From JAKAWQ01 sp035549615 (GTDB lineage Bacteria; Pseudomonadota; Alphaproteobacteria; Acetobacterales; Acetobacteraceae): a DNA stretch of 6,561 nt. The notes beneath the pieces were generated by a model. That model searched no databases. It was not told where the DNA came from and saw only the letters and a program-made list of their open reading frames with translations. A program made the position numbers and the translations under genes. Every line of letters begins with the position of its first letter. The stretch's first letter is position 1. Shown here piece by piece: positions 1 to 6,385 of the stretch. The stretch covers positions 1 to 6,561 of the forward strand of contig DASZQO010000351.1 in the NCBI GenBank assembly GCA_035549615.1, in the 5' to 3' direction.

Positions 1-18
1 GGGGCGTCGCGTCCGGCC

Positions 19-32
19 TTGATCCGGATCAA
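19..32. promoter_or_regulatory. Candidate FNR/FixK/Anr-type operator, perfect palindrome
   Basis: The sequence TTGATCCGGATCAA is a perfect 14-bp palindrome and matches the FNR/FixK/FnrL consensus TTGAT-N4-ATCAA at every defined position. Regulators of this Crp-Fnr family activate or repress genes in response to low oxygen. No rightward gene starts between this site and the 127-167 stem-loop, and the next genes to the right run leftward with their starts far away. I therefore infer that it controls a leftward gene whose start lies beyond the left edge. The -10 element and start codon would be outside the window, so the target cannot be named. A single 10-base match in GC-rich DNA can arise by chance, but the intergenic location supports it. 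Confidence 0.55.
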
Positions 33-63
33 TTCCGCGCGTTGCGGTGGCGGTCAACAACCA

Positions 64-88
64 GCCGCCTGTCCGGCGGACATGCGGC
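64..88. other. Imperfect intergenic hairpin
   Basis: GCCGC (64-68) pairs with GCGGC (84-88), and TGTCC (70-74) pairs with GGACA (78-82). One mismatch (C69/T83) separates the two stems and the loop is three bases. There is no T-run on either side, so it does not look like an intrinsic terminator. It may be a processing or stability element at a transcript end, or simply a by-product of high GC. No gene is supported in 1-184; open frames crossing it also run through the terminator stem and antisense into the trehalase gene, so I treat them as chance. Confidence 0.3.
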
Positions 89-126
89 CCTCACGCTGCG
101 ATCCATCAAAACACACGGCAAGAAGG

Positions 127-170
127 AGCCTCCGGCCGAGCGGGCTTGGCCTTCACGGCCGGAGGCTTTT
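127..170. terminator. Intrinsic terminator, probably bidirectional, downstream of trehalase
   Basis: AGCCTCCGGCCG (127-138) and CGGCCGGAGGCT (156-167) form a perfect 12-bp, mostly G+C inverted repeat with a 17-base loop. On the plus strand the right arm runs into TTTT (167-170). On the minus strand the stem is preceded by AAAA and followed by a pyrimidine-rich stretch (CCTTCTT). The right arm lies 17 bases beyond the trehalase stop codon, the expected place for the 3' end of that leftward transcript. The better T-run is on the plus strand, so it could also stop rightward transcription entering from the left. Confidence 0.75.
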
Positions 171-184
171 CGAGCGGCGAGACA

Positions 185-1885
185 CTACTGCGCCCTGGCG
201 GGGGAAGCTGTTGCGGTCTCCACCGGAACAGCTGCCTCGGCCTCCGCTTTCAGGCGCGGATAAAGCGAGGTGAGCGCCACCAGGACCCCGTTGGTCCAGC
301 CGAAGCCAATCTGCGTCGCATATTCGCCGCCACGGCCCGCATCGCCGCCGGTCGTGGTCACGTTGTATTTCTCAACCAGCTTGCCGCTCTGCCGGTAGCC
401 GGCGATGTTCTTCTCAACCCATCGCGTGGCGATCTCCGCGGCGAGTGAATCGAAACCGTAATCGCGGAGCCCCGCCACCGCAATCCATTGCAGCGGCGCC
501 CAGCCATTGGGGGCGTCCCATTGCTGCCCGCTATCGACCAGGCTCGTGGCCAGCCCGCCCACGTCGAGCAGCGTCTTTTGCACCGTTTCCGAAACAATCT
601 TCGCCTGCGCGGGGGTCGCCACGTGAAGAAAGAGCGGATAGAGCGTGGCGGCGGTGATATCGCCGGTAAGCCCGCCGCTCCGCCACAGATAGTCGGTGAA
701 AACACCCTCTTGCGGATCCCACATCAGCCGGCGGATCGCCGCGGCGCGCCGCTCCGCGCGGCGGTGGAAGGAAGCGGCCTCGGCGGTGTCTCCCTTCAGC
801 TTGTACGCTTCCGAAAGCGTCTCTTCGAGATGGACGAGCAGGCTGTTGAGATCCACGGGCAGGATCTCGATCGTGCGCACGCTCGCAAGCGTTTTGCCGT
901 CGGCAAGCCAGCGTGAGCTGAAATCCCAGCCGGATTCGGCCGTCGCCCGCAGATCACGGCAGACAATTTCCGGCGGCCGGCCCGAGGCGGCGACAGTCCG
1001 CACATCCTCGAGATAGGATTCGTCGCGGGGCACATCGCGCGCATCCCAATAGCGGTTGAGCAGCGTGCCGTCCGCAAGGCGCACGACATTGCGGAAAGCA
1101 TGCCCGGGGGCGAGCGAATCCGCCCCTTCCATCCAGAAATTCCATTCCTTCTGCAGTTCCGGCAAATCGCGCACAAGGGTCTGGCTGCCGTCCGCCGCGG
1201 CGATCAGCGCGACCATCAGCGAGAAGAAAGGCGGCTGAGAGCGGCTGAGATAATAGCTTCGACTGCCGTTCGGAATCATCCCGTAGCGGCTGATCTCATA
1301 GGCGAAATCCTTCAGCATATCGACCGCAAGACGATGCTGCCCATCCTTCAGCAGGCCGAGCATCGTGAAATAGGAATCCCAGTAATAGACCTCCCGGAAC
1401 CGCCCGCCTGGCACGACATAGGGATAGGGCAATGGCTGCAGGGTCGAATAAGCCGGCACCGAGGGAGCGGCTTGCTGCAGGTGCGGCCAGAGGCTTGCCA
1501 CATAGTCGAGCAAATGTGTGCCGGGTGCCGCCGGCATCACGACCGGGCCGGCGGGCTGCGGGCCGATGAAATGCTGGCGGACGAAATTTCGCAGGCTGAA
1601 TCCCGGCCTGTTCCTTGCGGCGAGATACTCCTTCAGGATCGTGGCCGGCGGGGCATCCGGGATCATGTCCGGGAAGGTTTTGCTGTCCGGAAAGATCGCG
1701 GCCAGCTCGACATCGCTGTAGAGCCGTCCGTATTCGATGGAGGGCGGCGCGGTGTATGCCGGCCCCACCGTTTGCGCGTGGAGCGGGCTGGTTGCGAAAG
1801 AGGCCGCCGCTGCCATGGCGCCGAGCCATGCGGCCATGGATGGCCGCCGGCGCCGCTCTTCCTCCCGCGGATGAAAACTCTGCAT
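185..1885 (-). CDS. treA: Periplasmic trehalase, GH37 family (EC 3.2.1.28)
   Basis: This enzyme hydrolyses alpha,alpha-trehalose to two glucose molecules in the periplasm. From the chosen ATG it is 566 residues, close to E. coli TreA (565). Residues 1-37 are an export leader: an Arg-rich n-region (RRRRP), a hydrophobic Ala-rich core and a likely cleavage at LHA|Q. Trehalase signature 1 (PGGRFREVYYWDSY) is at 159-172 and signature 2 (QWDAPNGWAP) at 455-464. By family knowledge the acid is the Asp of ESGWDFS (D321) and the base the Glu of VEKY (E505); their 184-residue spacing equals that of E. coli D312/E496. The Gly-rich GGDAGRGGEY loop is at 513-522. The frame is open upstream to 2155, but that part is antisense-free shadow inside the dehydrogenase gene. 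M17 (1837) is an alternative start that would shorten the n-region. The RBS is weak. It is the last gene of the leftward set, 65 bases after the dehydrogenase. Confidence 0.96.
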   Translation of the reverse strand: MQSFHPREEERRRRPSMAAWLGAMAAAASFATSPLHAQTVGPAYTAPPSIEYGRLYSDVELAAIFPDSKTFPDMIPDAPPATILKEYLAARNRPGFSLRNFVRQHFIGPQPAGPVVMPAAPGTHLLDYVASLWPHLQQAAPSVPAYSTLQPLPYPYVVPGGRFREVYYWDSYFTMLGLLKDGQHRLAVDMLKDFAYEISRYGMIPNGSRSYYLSRSQPPFFSLMVALIAAADGSQTLVRDLPELQKEWNFWMEGADSLAPGHAFRNVVRLADGTLLNRYWDARDVPRDESYLEDVRTVAASGRPPEIVCRDLRATAESGWDFSSRWLADGKTLASVRTIEILPVDLNSLLVHLEETLSEAYKLKGDTAEAASFHRRAERRAAAIRRLMWDPQEGVFTDYLWRSGGLTGDITAATLYPLFLHVATPAQAKIVSETVQKTLLDVGGLATSLVDSGQQWDAPNGWAPLQWIAVAGLRDYGFDSLAAEIATRWVEKNIAGYRQSGKLVEKYNVTTTGGDAGRGGEYATQIGFGWTNGVLVALTSLYPRLKAEAEAAVPVETATASPARAQ

Positions 1886-1950
1886 GATTCCGGAGCCTGG
1901 ATAATGCAGATCGTGCCTGGAGGGAATCGTGAACAGTTCTGACGCGCGCC
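1886..1950 (-). promoter_or_regulatory. Dehydrogenase-trehalase gap with a 20-bp-phased direct repeat
   Basis: In the transcribed (minus) direction this 65-base gap contains TCCAGGC twice, with starts 20 bases apart (plus-strand copies GCCTGGA at 1895-1901 and 1915-1921), about two helical turns. The second copy lies just upstream of the trehalase start. I see no convincing -35/-10 pair and no terminator, so read-through from the dehydrogenase gene is likely. The repeats may be operator half-sites or chance. Confidence 0.2.
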
Positions 1951-2709
1951 CTAATAGGTTGCGCGGCCGCCCGAAATGTCGAACACGCCTGCGGTCGAGA
2001 AGGTGCATTCCGCGCTCGCGAGCCAGCAGACGAGCGCGGCGATCTCCTCGACCGTGCCGAATCGTCCCATCGGGATCTTGCTTTTCATGTAATCGATCTG
2101 CGCCTCGGTCATCTGCGCGAAGATCGGTGTGGCCACCGCCGCCGGCGTCACGCAATTGACGCGGATGAAGCTGCCGGCAAGCTCCTTTCCGAGCGATTTG
2201 GTGAGCCCGATCACGACTGCCTTGGCCGCGCTATAGGCCGCCGCGTTCGGGTTGCCCTCTTTCCCCGCGATGGAAGCGATGTTCACGATCCGCCCATAAT
2301 CGTGGCGCTGCATCAGCGGCACCACCGCGCGGCAGCAATAGAAAACACCATGGACGTCGATATCGAAGACGCGCCGCCACTCTTCGGGCGGGTATTCCCA
2401 TGTCGGCGCGTTCGGTCCGGTGATCCCGGCCGAGGTCACCAGGATGTCGATCCGCCCGAGCGCGGCGTTCGTCCCCGCCGCCGCACGTTCCACCGCGTCC
2501 GCATCCGCCACATCGACGACTTGCCCGTGCACGGCCCGGCAGGCGGCCCGCGCCCGTTCGAGCGCGGCGGCATCGCGATCCCAGATGCTCACCCGGGCGC
2601 CCTCGCCGGAAAGCCTGGCGGCGATCGCCTGACCGATCCCCGACGCCCCACCGGTGACCACCGCGGTCCTGCCGGCGAACCGTTCCCCGAAATACGTGGC
2701 TTGGCTCAT
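1951..2709 (-). CDS. Short-chain dehydrogenase/reductase (SDR), NAD-type
   Basis: A 252-residue classical SDR, the usual family length, cytoplasmic and probably tetrameric. Cofactor motif TGGASGIG is at 19-26. An Asp at the end of beta-2 (D44 in IWDRD) predicts NAD(H) preference over NADP(H). The usual NNAG is TSAG (92-95). Catalytic Ser146 and the YSAAK motif (Y159, K163) are present with normal spacing. The tetrad Asn appears to be Asp (D118 in FDIDVHG). Overall it resembles the FabG-like and sugar/polyol dehydrogenase SDRs; the substrate cannot be told from sequence. I chose the ATG at 2709 because AAGGAG lies 6 bases upstream; an in-frame ATG at 2736 would overlap the preceding gene and lacks such a site. 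The RBS begins within the stop codon region of the binding-protein gene (10-base gap), indicating translational coupling. Confidence 0.93.
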   Translation of the reverse strand: MSQATYFGERFAGRTAVVTGGASGIGQAIAARLSGEGARVSIWDRDAAALERARAACRAVHGQVVDVADADAVERAAAGTNAALGRIDILVTSAGITGPNAPTWEYPPEEWRRVFDIDVHGVFYCCRAVVPLMQRHDYGRIVNIASIAGKEGNPNAAAYSAAKAVVIGLTKSLGKELAGSFIRVNCVTPAAVATPIFAQMTEAQIDYMKSKIPMGRFGTVEEIAALVCWLASAECTFSTAGVFDISGGRATY

Positions 2710-2722
2710 GTCCGCTCCTTCA
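2710..2722 (-). promoter_or_regulatory. RBS overlapping upstream stop; fixes the SDR start
   Basis: Read leftward, the binding-protein stop TGA runs directly into AGGAGCGGAC and then the SDR ATG. The A of the stop forms part of AAGGAG-like complementarity to 16S rRNA, so ribosomes finishing the first gene sit on the start site of the second. This supports co-transcription and decides between the 2709 and 2736 starts. Confidence 0.8.
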
Positions 2723-3994
2723 GGGTCCCTTGTCATCCGCCGTCAATGGCGCGAGCGCTCCCTGGGCGCGGGCGACCGCCGCCGTCTCCGGATAGACCGT
2801 GACGGCGTGGCCACCCTGCCATTGCATCAGCAAGGCGGAGGCGCGCCGGTTCTGGCCGCTCGCGTCGAAGGCGGCGCCCCAGCCATTGGCGGTGGTGCGG
2901 CAGGGCACGTTGCTTGCCAGCACCGCGGCGCGCAGCTTCGCCCCGTCCGTGCCGCCGGCCCGTGCGATCGCGGCGAAGAAGAAGCCCGATCCGACATAGG
3001 CGGCAAGACTCAATCCCGAGCGCGGGTCGGCGCCATATTGGGTGCGGTAGGCGGCGGCGACCGCGCCCGCGCCGGGTGCTTCCTTCTCATTCACGGCGTA
3101 GGGTGGGAAATCGGCGGCCATGGTGCCATCCATCACGGCTCCCACCGCCTGGCGGGTATCGCCCATCGAATAGGCCGGCCCGGACCCGATCACCATCTTC
3201 GGCCGCCAGCCGGCCTGCTGCATGGCGCGGTAGAGCAGCACAACGTCGTCGGCGTCGCCGGTATGCAGCAGCACCTCGATGCCGGCCGCTTTGAGAGGCC
3301 GCAGGAGGGGGGTGAAGTCGACCGTGTCCCCCGTGTAGCTCAGCGTCTGCGCCGGTGTGAGGCCGTGCCGCTTGCACGCCGCTTCCTGCGCCGCCGCGAC
3401 CGCCTGACCGAGCGCATCGCTGCTCGCCACCACGGCGAGGCGGAGCGAGGAAGGGCTTCGCCGCCAGAGCGGCGCCAGCACCTCCGTAACGCCGGTGACC
3501 GAGAGGGTGCCGAAGGCATCCGCCTGCGGACAGCTCCGGTACACGGCAGGGATGGCCCGGCCTGTCACCGCCGCTCCTGTCGCGGTCAGCTCGAAATAGG
3601 GCACGCCGGCAAGCCCGGCGGCCTCGGATGCGGCGAGGGCAATCGAGGTCACGCCAGAGCCGAAGATGGCAGCCACCTTCGCGCCACCCACCAGCGCCTT
3701 CACGGCATCGGCGGCGTGGCCGGCATCGGGGGCATCCAACCGCTTCAGAGTGACGGTGCGGCCAAGCAGGCCGCCGCTGCTATTGAGCCTGTCAGTCGCC
3801 AGCGCCAGACCCCGGAAGCTCTCATCCCCGATCACCGCCGCCGCGCCGGTCAGCGGGAAGAGCGCGCCGACGGGAAATGGCGACGCATTCGCGTTGGTCT
3901 TGCGGGGAACCGGCGTTGCCGCCCAACCGCGTCTGCCGAGGCCGATGAATGCGACCGAGGTGCCGGCCGCGACTTGGCGGCGGGTGATGAGCAT
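2720..3994 (-). CDS. ABC transporter substrate-binding protein, Leu/Ile/Val-binding (Peripla_BP_6) type
   Basis: A 424-residue periplasmic binding protein of the branched-chain amino acid (LivJ-like) class. Residues 4-8 (TRRQV) followed by a Gly/Ala-rich hydrophobic stretch look like a twin-arginine or strong Sec leader; cleavage is likely near WAA (about 24-27). The mature protein opens with the family's VGALFPLTG strand-turn, then DESFRGLALATDRLN, the GGLLGR turn, and later LRLAVVASSDALGQ and the GDTVDFTPLL segment that bridges the two lobes. This class binds amino acids, amides, urea or aromatic acids; the ligand is not predictable here. ABC permease and ATPase genes are absent from the window, so it is an orphan or works with distant parts. 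GGAG lies 6 bases before the ATG. It is the first gene of the leftward set, divergent from the quinone oxidoreductase gene. Confidence 0.9.
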   Translation of the reverse strand: MLITRRQVAAGTSVAFIGLGRRGWAATPVPRKTNANASPFPVGALFPLTGAAAVIGDESFRGLALATDRLNSSGGLLGRTVTLKRLDAPDAGHAADAVKALVGGAKVAAIFGSGVTSIALAASEAAGLAGVPYFELTATGAAVTGRAIPAVYRSCPQADAFGTLSVTGVTEVLAPLWRRSPSSLRLAVVASSDALGQAVAAAQEAACKRHGLTPAQTLSYTGDTVDFTPLLRPLKAAGIEVLLHTGDADDVVLLYRAMQQAGWRPKMVIGSGPAYSMGDTRQAVGAVMDGTMAADFPPYAVNEKEAPGAGAVAAAYRTQYGADPRSGLSLAAYVGSGFFFAAIARAGGTDGAKLRAAVLASNVPCRTTANGWGAAFDASGQNRRASALLMQWQGGHAVTVYPETAAVARAQGALAPLTADDKGP

Positions 3995-4115
3995 TCTCGT
4001 CTCCAGGGTGGGCGGGTCGGCGGTCGAACGACAGGCAGGACAATTTTCCGCTCATCGCGGACGCGCGCAACCCGGGAGTACGCTAATCACGCCGCTCTCC
4101 ATGCGGATCGGTTTC
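3995..4115. promoter_or_regulatory. Divergent intergenic region, presumed promoters for both gene sets
   Basis: About 120 bases separate two divergent starts, so promoters for both directions should lie here. Rightward, GCTAAT (4082-4087) is a possible -10 but has no good -35 at 16-18 bases. Leftward, TTGTCC (complement of 4038-4043) is a possible -35 without a clear -10. The AATTTT run at 4042-4047 is the only A/T-rich patch. GGGAG at 4074-4078 is too far from any rightward ATG to act as its ribosome-binding site. I see no clear operator palindrome. Confidence 0.35.
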
Positions 4116-5114
4116 ATGTCCTTGCCCGAACATATGACGGCCGTCACCTTCGCCGCCTCCGGCGGCCCGGAGGTCCTGGAACTCTCGGAAATTCCCCGCC
4201 CCGCGCCTGGCCCTGGCGAGGTGCTGATCCGCGTCGCGGCCGCCGGCGTCAACCGCCCGGATATCCAGCAGCGCAAGGGCCTCTATCCGCCGCCAGCCGG
4301 GGCGAGCCCGATCCTCGGCCTCGAGGCCGCGGGGGAGATCGTGGCGGTCGGACCGGGTGCAGTCGGCTGGCGCCTTGGCGATCGCGTCACCGCGCTCTGC
4401 AATGGCGGTGGCTACGCCGAATATTGCGCGGTGCCGGCAGCGCAATGCCTGCCCTGGCCAACCGGGTTCGACGCGGTCAAGGCGGCCGCACTTCCCGAGA
4501 CATTCTTCACTGTCTGGGCCAATCTTTTTCAGGCCGGCCGCCTCGCGCCAGGCGAGCGCGCGCTGATCCATGGCGGGGCGAGCGGCATCGGCACCGCCGC
4601 GATCCAGCTCGGCCGGGCCTTTGGCGCGACGGTCTACGCAACCGCTGGCGCGCCCGAGAAGCTTGCCGCTTGCCTCCGTCTCGGTGCCGCCGCCGCGATC
4701 GACTACAAGACGCAGGATTTCGTGGCCGAGATCGCGCGCCTGACCGATGGGCGCGGCGTTGACGTGATCCTCGATATGGTCGGCGCCCCCTATCTCGCGC
4801 GTGATGTTCGCGCCCTTGCCCGTGACGGGCGGCTGGTGCTGATCGCCTTCCAGGCGGGCTCGAAGGTCGAGCAGTTCGATTTCCTGCCCGTGATGAGGAA
4901 GCGGCTGACCATCACCGGCTCCACCATGCGGCCGCGCTCAACCGCCGAGAAGGGCGCCATCGCCGCGGCGCTTGCCGAAAAAGTCTGGCCGCTGCTCGAT
5001 GCCGGGCGCATCGCCCCCGTCATCTTCGCCACGTTCCCGTTCGCCCAAGTCAAGGAAGCGCACCGGCTGATGGAGGAAGGAAGGCATATCGGCAAGATCG
5101 TGCTCACACGATGA
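4116..5114 (+). CDS. NAD(P)H quinone oxidoreductase, PIG3/zeta-crystallin type (zinc-independent MDR)
   Basis: A 332-residue member of the medium-chain dehydrogenase/reductase superfamily, quinone oxidoreductase branch, close to PIG3 proteins. It is expected to reduce quinones or reactive alkenals with NADPH in the cytoplasm. The N-terminal GroES-like domain (about 7-120) has GPGEVLIRV, the NRPD motif (46-49), KGLYPPP (54-60) and GLEAAGE (68-74). The Rossmann domain has GGASGIGT (153-160), the NADP-binding glycine loop. Zinc-ligand Cys/His patterns of alcohol dehydrogenases are missing, as usual for the branch. In-frame ATGs occur at 4101, 4116 and 4134; none has a strong RBS. I prefer 4116 because MSLPxxMTAV fits the N-terminus typical of alphaproteobacterial homologues. 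Its stop overlaps the next start by four bases (ATGA), so the two genes form a coupled pair. Confidence 0.92.
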   Translation: MSLPEHMTAVTFAASGGPEVLELSEIPRPAPGPGEVLIRVAAAGVNRPDIQQRKGLYPPPAGASPILGLEAAGEIVAVGPGAVGWRLGDRVTALCNGGGYAEYCAVPAAQCLPWPTGFDAVKAAALPETFFTVWANLFQAGRLAPGERALIHGGASGIGTAAIQLGRAFGATVYATAGAPEKLAACLRLGAAAAIDYKTQDFVAEIARLTDGRGVDVILDMVGAPYLARDVRALARDGRLVLIAFQAGSKVEQFDFLPVMRKRLTITGSTMRPRSTAEKGAIAAALAEKVWPLLDAGRIAPVIFATFPFAQVKEAHRLMEEGRHIGKIVLTR

Positions 5115-6385
5115 GCCAGGCCAAGCCTCACCACAATCACCTTCTCGGCCGTCTCGTCCGCCGTCTCGGCCCGGGCCTCATCACCGGCGCGGCCGACGAT
5201 GACCCGAGCGGCATCGCGACCTATGCCCAGGCCGGCGCGGCCTTCGGCTATGCGCTCGGCTGGTCGGTGGTGCTGACCCTTCCCTTCATGGTCGCGGTGC
5301 AGGAGATCAGTGCCCGTATCGGCCGCGTCACCGGCGCGGGGCTCGGCGCCGCGCTTCGCCACCATACGCCGCGGCCGTTGCTTTTTCTCCTCGTCGGGCT
5401 TCTCGTGTTCGCCAACCTCATCAATCTCGGTGCCGATATCGGCGCGATGGCGGATGCCGCGCGTCTCGTCTTCGGCGGCCCGCCCGAGGCCTGGGCGATC
5501 GCCACGGCGCTTTTCTGCGCGGCGACGGAGATCTGGATCAGCTACAAGCGCTACGCGACCCTGCTCAAGTGGATGACACTGGCGCTCATCGCCTATGTCG
5601 TGCTCCTGCTGGTGATCCACCTGCCGCTCGGCGCGGTGCTGTTCGGCATTTTCGTGCCCCGCGTCGCGTTGACGCCGGCAGCGCTGACCACGCTGCTTGC
5701 CTGCCTCGGCACCACCATCAGCCCCTATCTCTTCTTCTGGCAGGCGGCCGAGGAGGTCGAAGAAGAGGCGATCTCGCCCGATCCGCGGCCCCTGCGCGAT
5801 CACGCGGCGGATGCGCCCGCCGAGATCGGCCGTATCGGCTTCGATACCTGGGCCGGCATGGCCTATTCGAACTTCGTTTCGCTCTGCATCATCGTCGGCA
5901 CCGCTGCCACGCTTCATGCCCATGGCGTGCAGACGATCAATACCGCCGGGGATGCCGCCGCCGCACTCATCCCCATTGCGGGACGCTTCGCGAGCCTCGT
6001 CTTCGCGCTCGGCATCTTCGGCACCGGACTGCTCGCGGTGCCGGTGCTCGCCGGGTCGTCCGCCTATGCGCTCGGCGAAGCCTCCGGCTGGCGGGTGGGG
6101 CTCGGCCGCCGGGCGCTGGAAGCGCGCGCCTTCTATGCCGCCATTGCCTGCGCCACACTGCTCGGCACGCTCATCATCTTCTCGCCGCTCAATCCAATGC
6201 GCGCCCTCTTCTGGTCGGCGGTGATCAATGGCGTGGTCGCGGTGCCGATGATCATCGCCATGGTTCTCCTCGGCAGCCGCCGCGATGTGATGGGCACACT
6301 CACGCTGCCGGCCTGGCTGCGGCTCTTCGGCTGGGGGGCGGCAATCCTGATGGGGTTCGCCAGCGCCGGCCTTTTCCTTCCCTGA
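5111..6385 (+). CDS. Nramp-superfamily (SLC11-like) divalent cation transporter with a divergent metal site
   Basis: A 424-residue inner-membrane protein with about 11 hydrophobic segments, the Nramp fold length. TM1 begins GPGLITGAA followed by DDDPSG (29-34), in place of the canonical DPGN metal-binding motif: the Asp and Pro are kept, the Asn is Gly. TM6 carries GTTISPY (200-206) instead of the canonical GATVMPH-like motif, so the metal-coordinating Met is Ser and the His is Tyr. An acidic cluster EEVEEE (214-219) and a polar loop of about 25 residues follow. These changes are of the kind described for Nramp-related Mg2+/Mn2+ transporters (NRMT) rather than Mn/Fe MntH; assignment to that clade is inference. 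The start is ATG at 5111 inside the upstream stop, without its own good RBS, indicating translational coupling to the oxidoreductase. Its stop is directly adjacent to that of the convergent gene. Confidence 0.9.
   Translation: MSQAKPHHNHLLGRLVRRLGPGLITGAADDDPSGIATYAQAGAAFGYALGWSVVLTLPFMVAVQEISARIGRVTGAGLGAALRHHTPRPLLFLLVGLLVFANLINLGADIGAMADAARLVFGGPPEAWAIATALFCAATEIWISYKRYATLLKWMTLALIAYVVLLLVIHLPLGAVLFGIFVPRVALTPAALTTLLACLGTTISPYLFFWQAAEEVEEEAISPDPRPLRDHAADAPAEIGRIGFDTWAGMAYSNFVSLCIIVGTAATLHAHGVQTINTAGDAAAALIPIAGRFASLVFALGIFGTGLLAVPVLAGSSAYALGEASGWRVGLGRRALEARAFYAAIACATLLGTLIIFSPLNPMRALFWSAVINGVVAVPMIIAMVLLGSRRDVMGTLTLPAWLRLFGWGAAILMGFASAGLFLP

Noticed and set aside
19..273. Short rightward open frames in the left non-coding region.
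   Set aside because: They read through the 127-170 terminator stem and into the trehalase antisense strand, and their translations look like GC-rich noise.
1100..1942. A 280-codon plus-strand open frame opposite trehalase.
   Set aside because: It is antisense to a trehalase gene with both signatures and catalytic residues intact; no family resemblance was seen.
1886..2155. N-terminal extension of trehalase by 90 residues.
   Set aside because: It overlaps the SDR coding region in another frame, and the signal peptide begins only after the ATG at 1885.
2654..4762. A 702-codon open frame on the plus strand across the SDR start, binding protein and quinone oxidoreductase.
   Set aside because: It is antisense to the binding protein and out of frame with the oxidoreductase, rich in Arg/Gly/Ala/His with no recognisable domain. 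Both overlapped genes have clear family motifs. Long stop-free shadow frames are common at this GC content.
4790..5923. A 377-codon minus-strand open frame opposite the oxidoreductase 3' end and the transporter.
   Set aside because: The product is a highly charged Arg/Glu/Asp-rich sequence typical of the complement of hydrophobic transporter codons, with no domain and no RBS.
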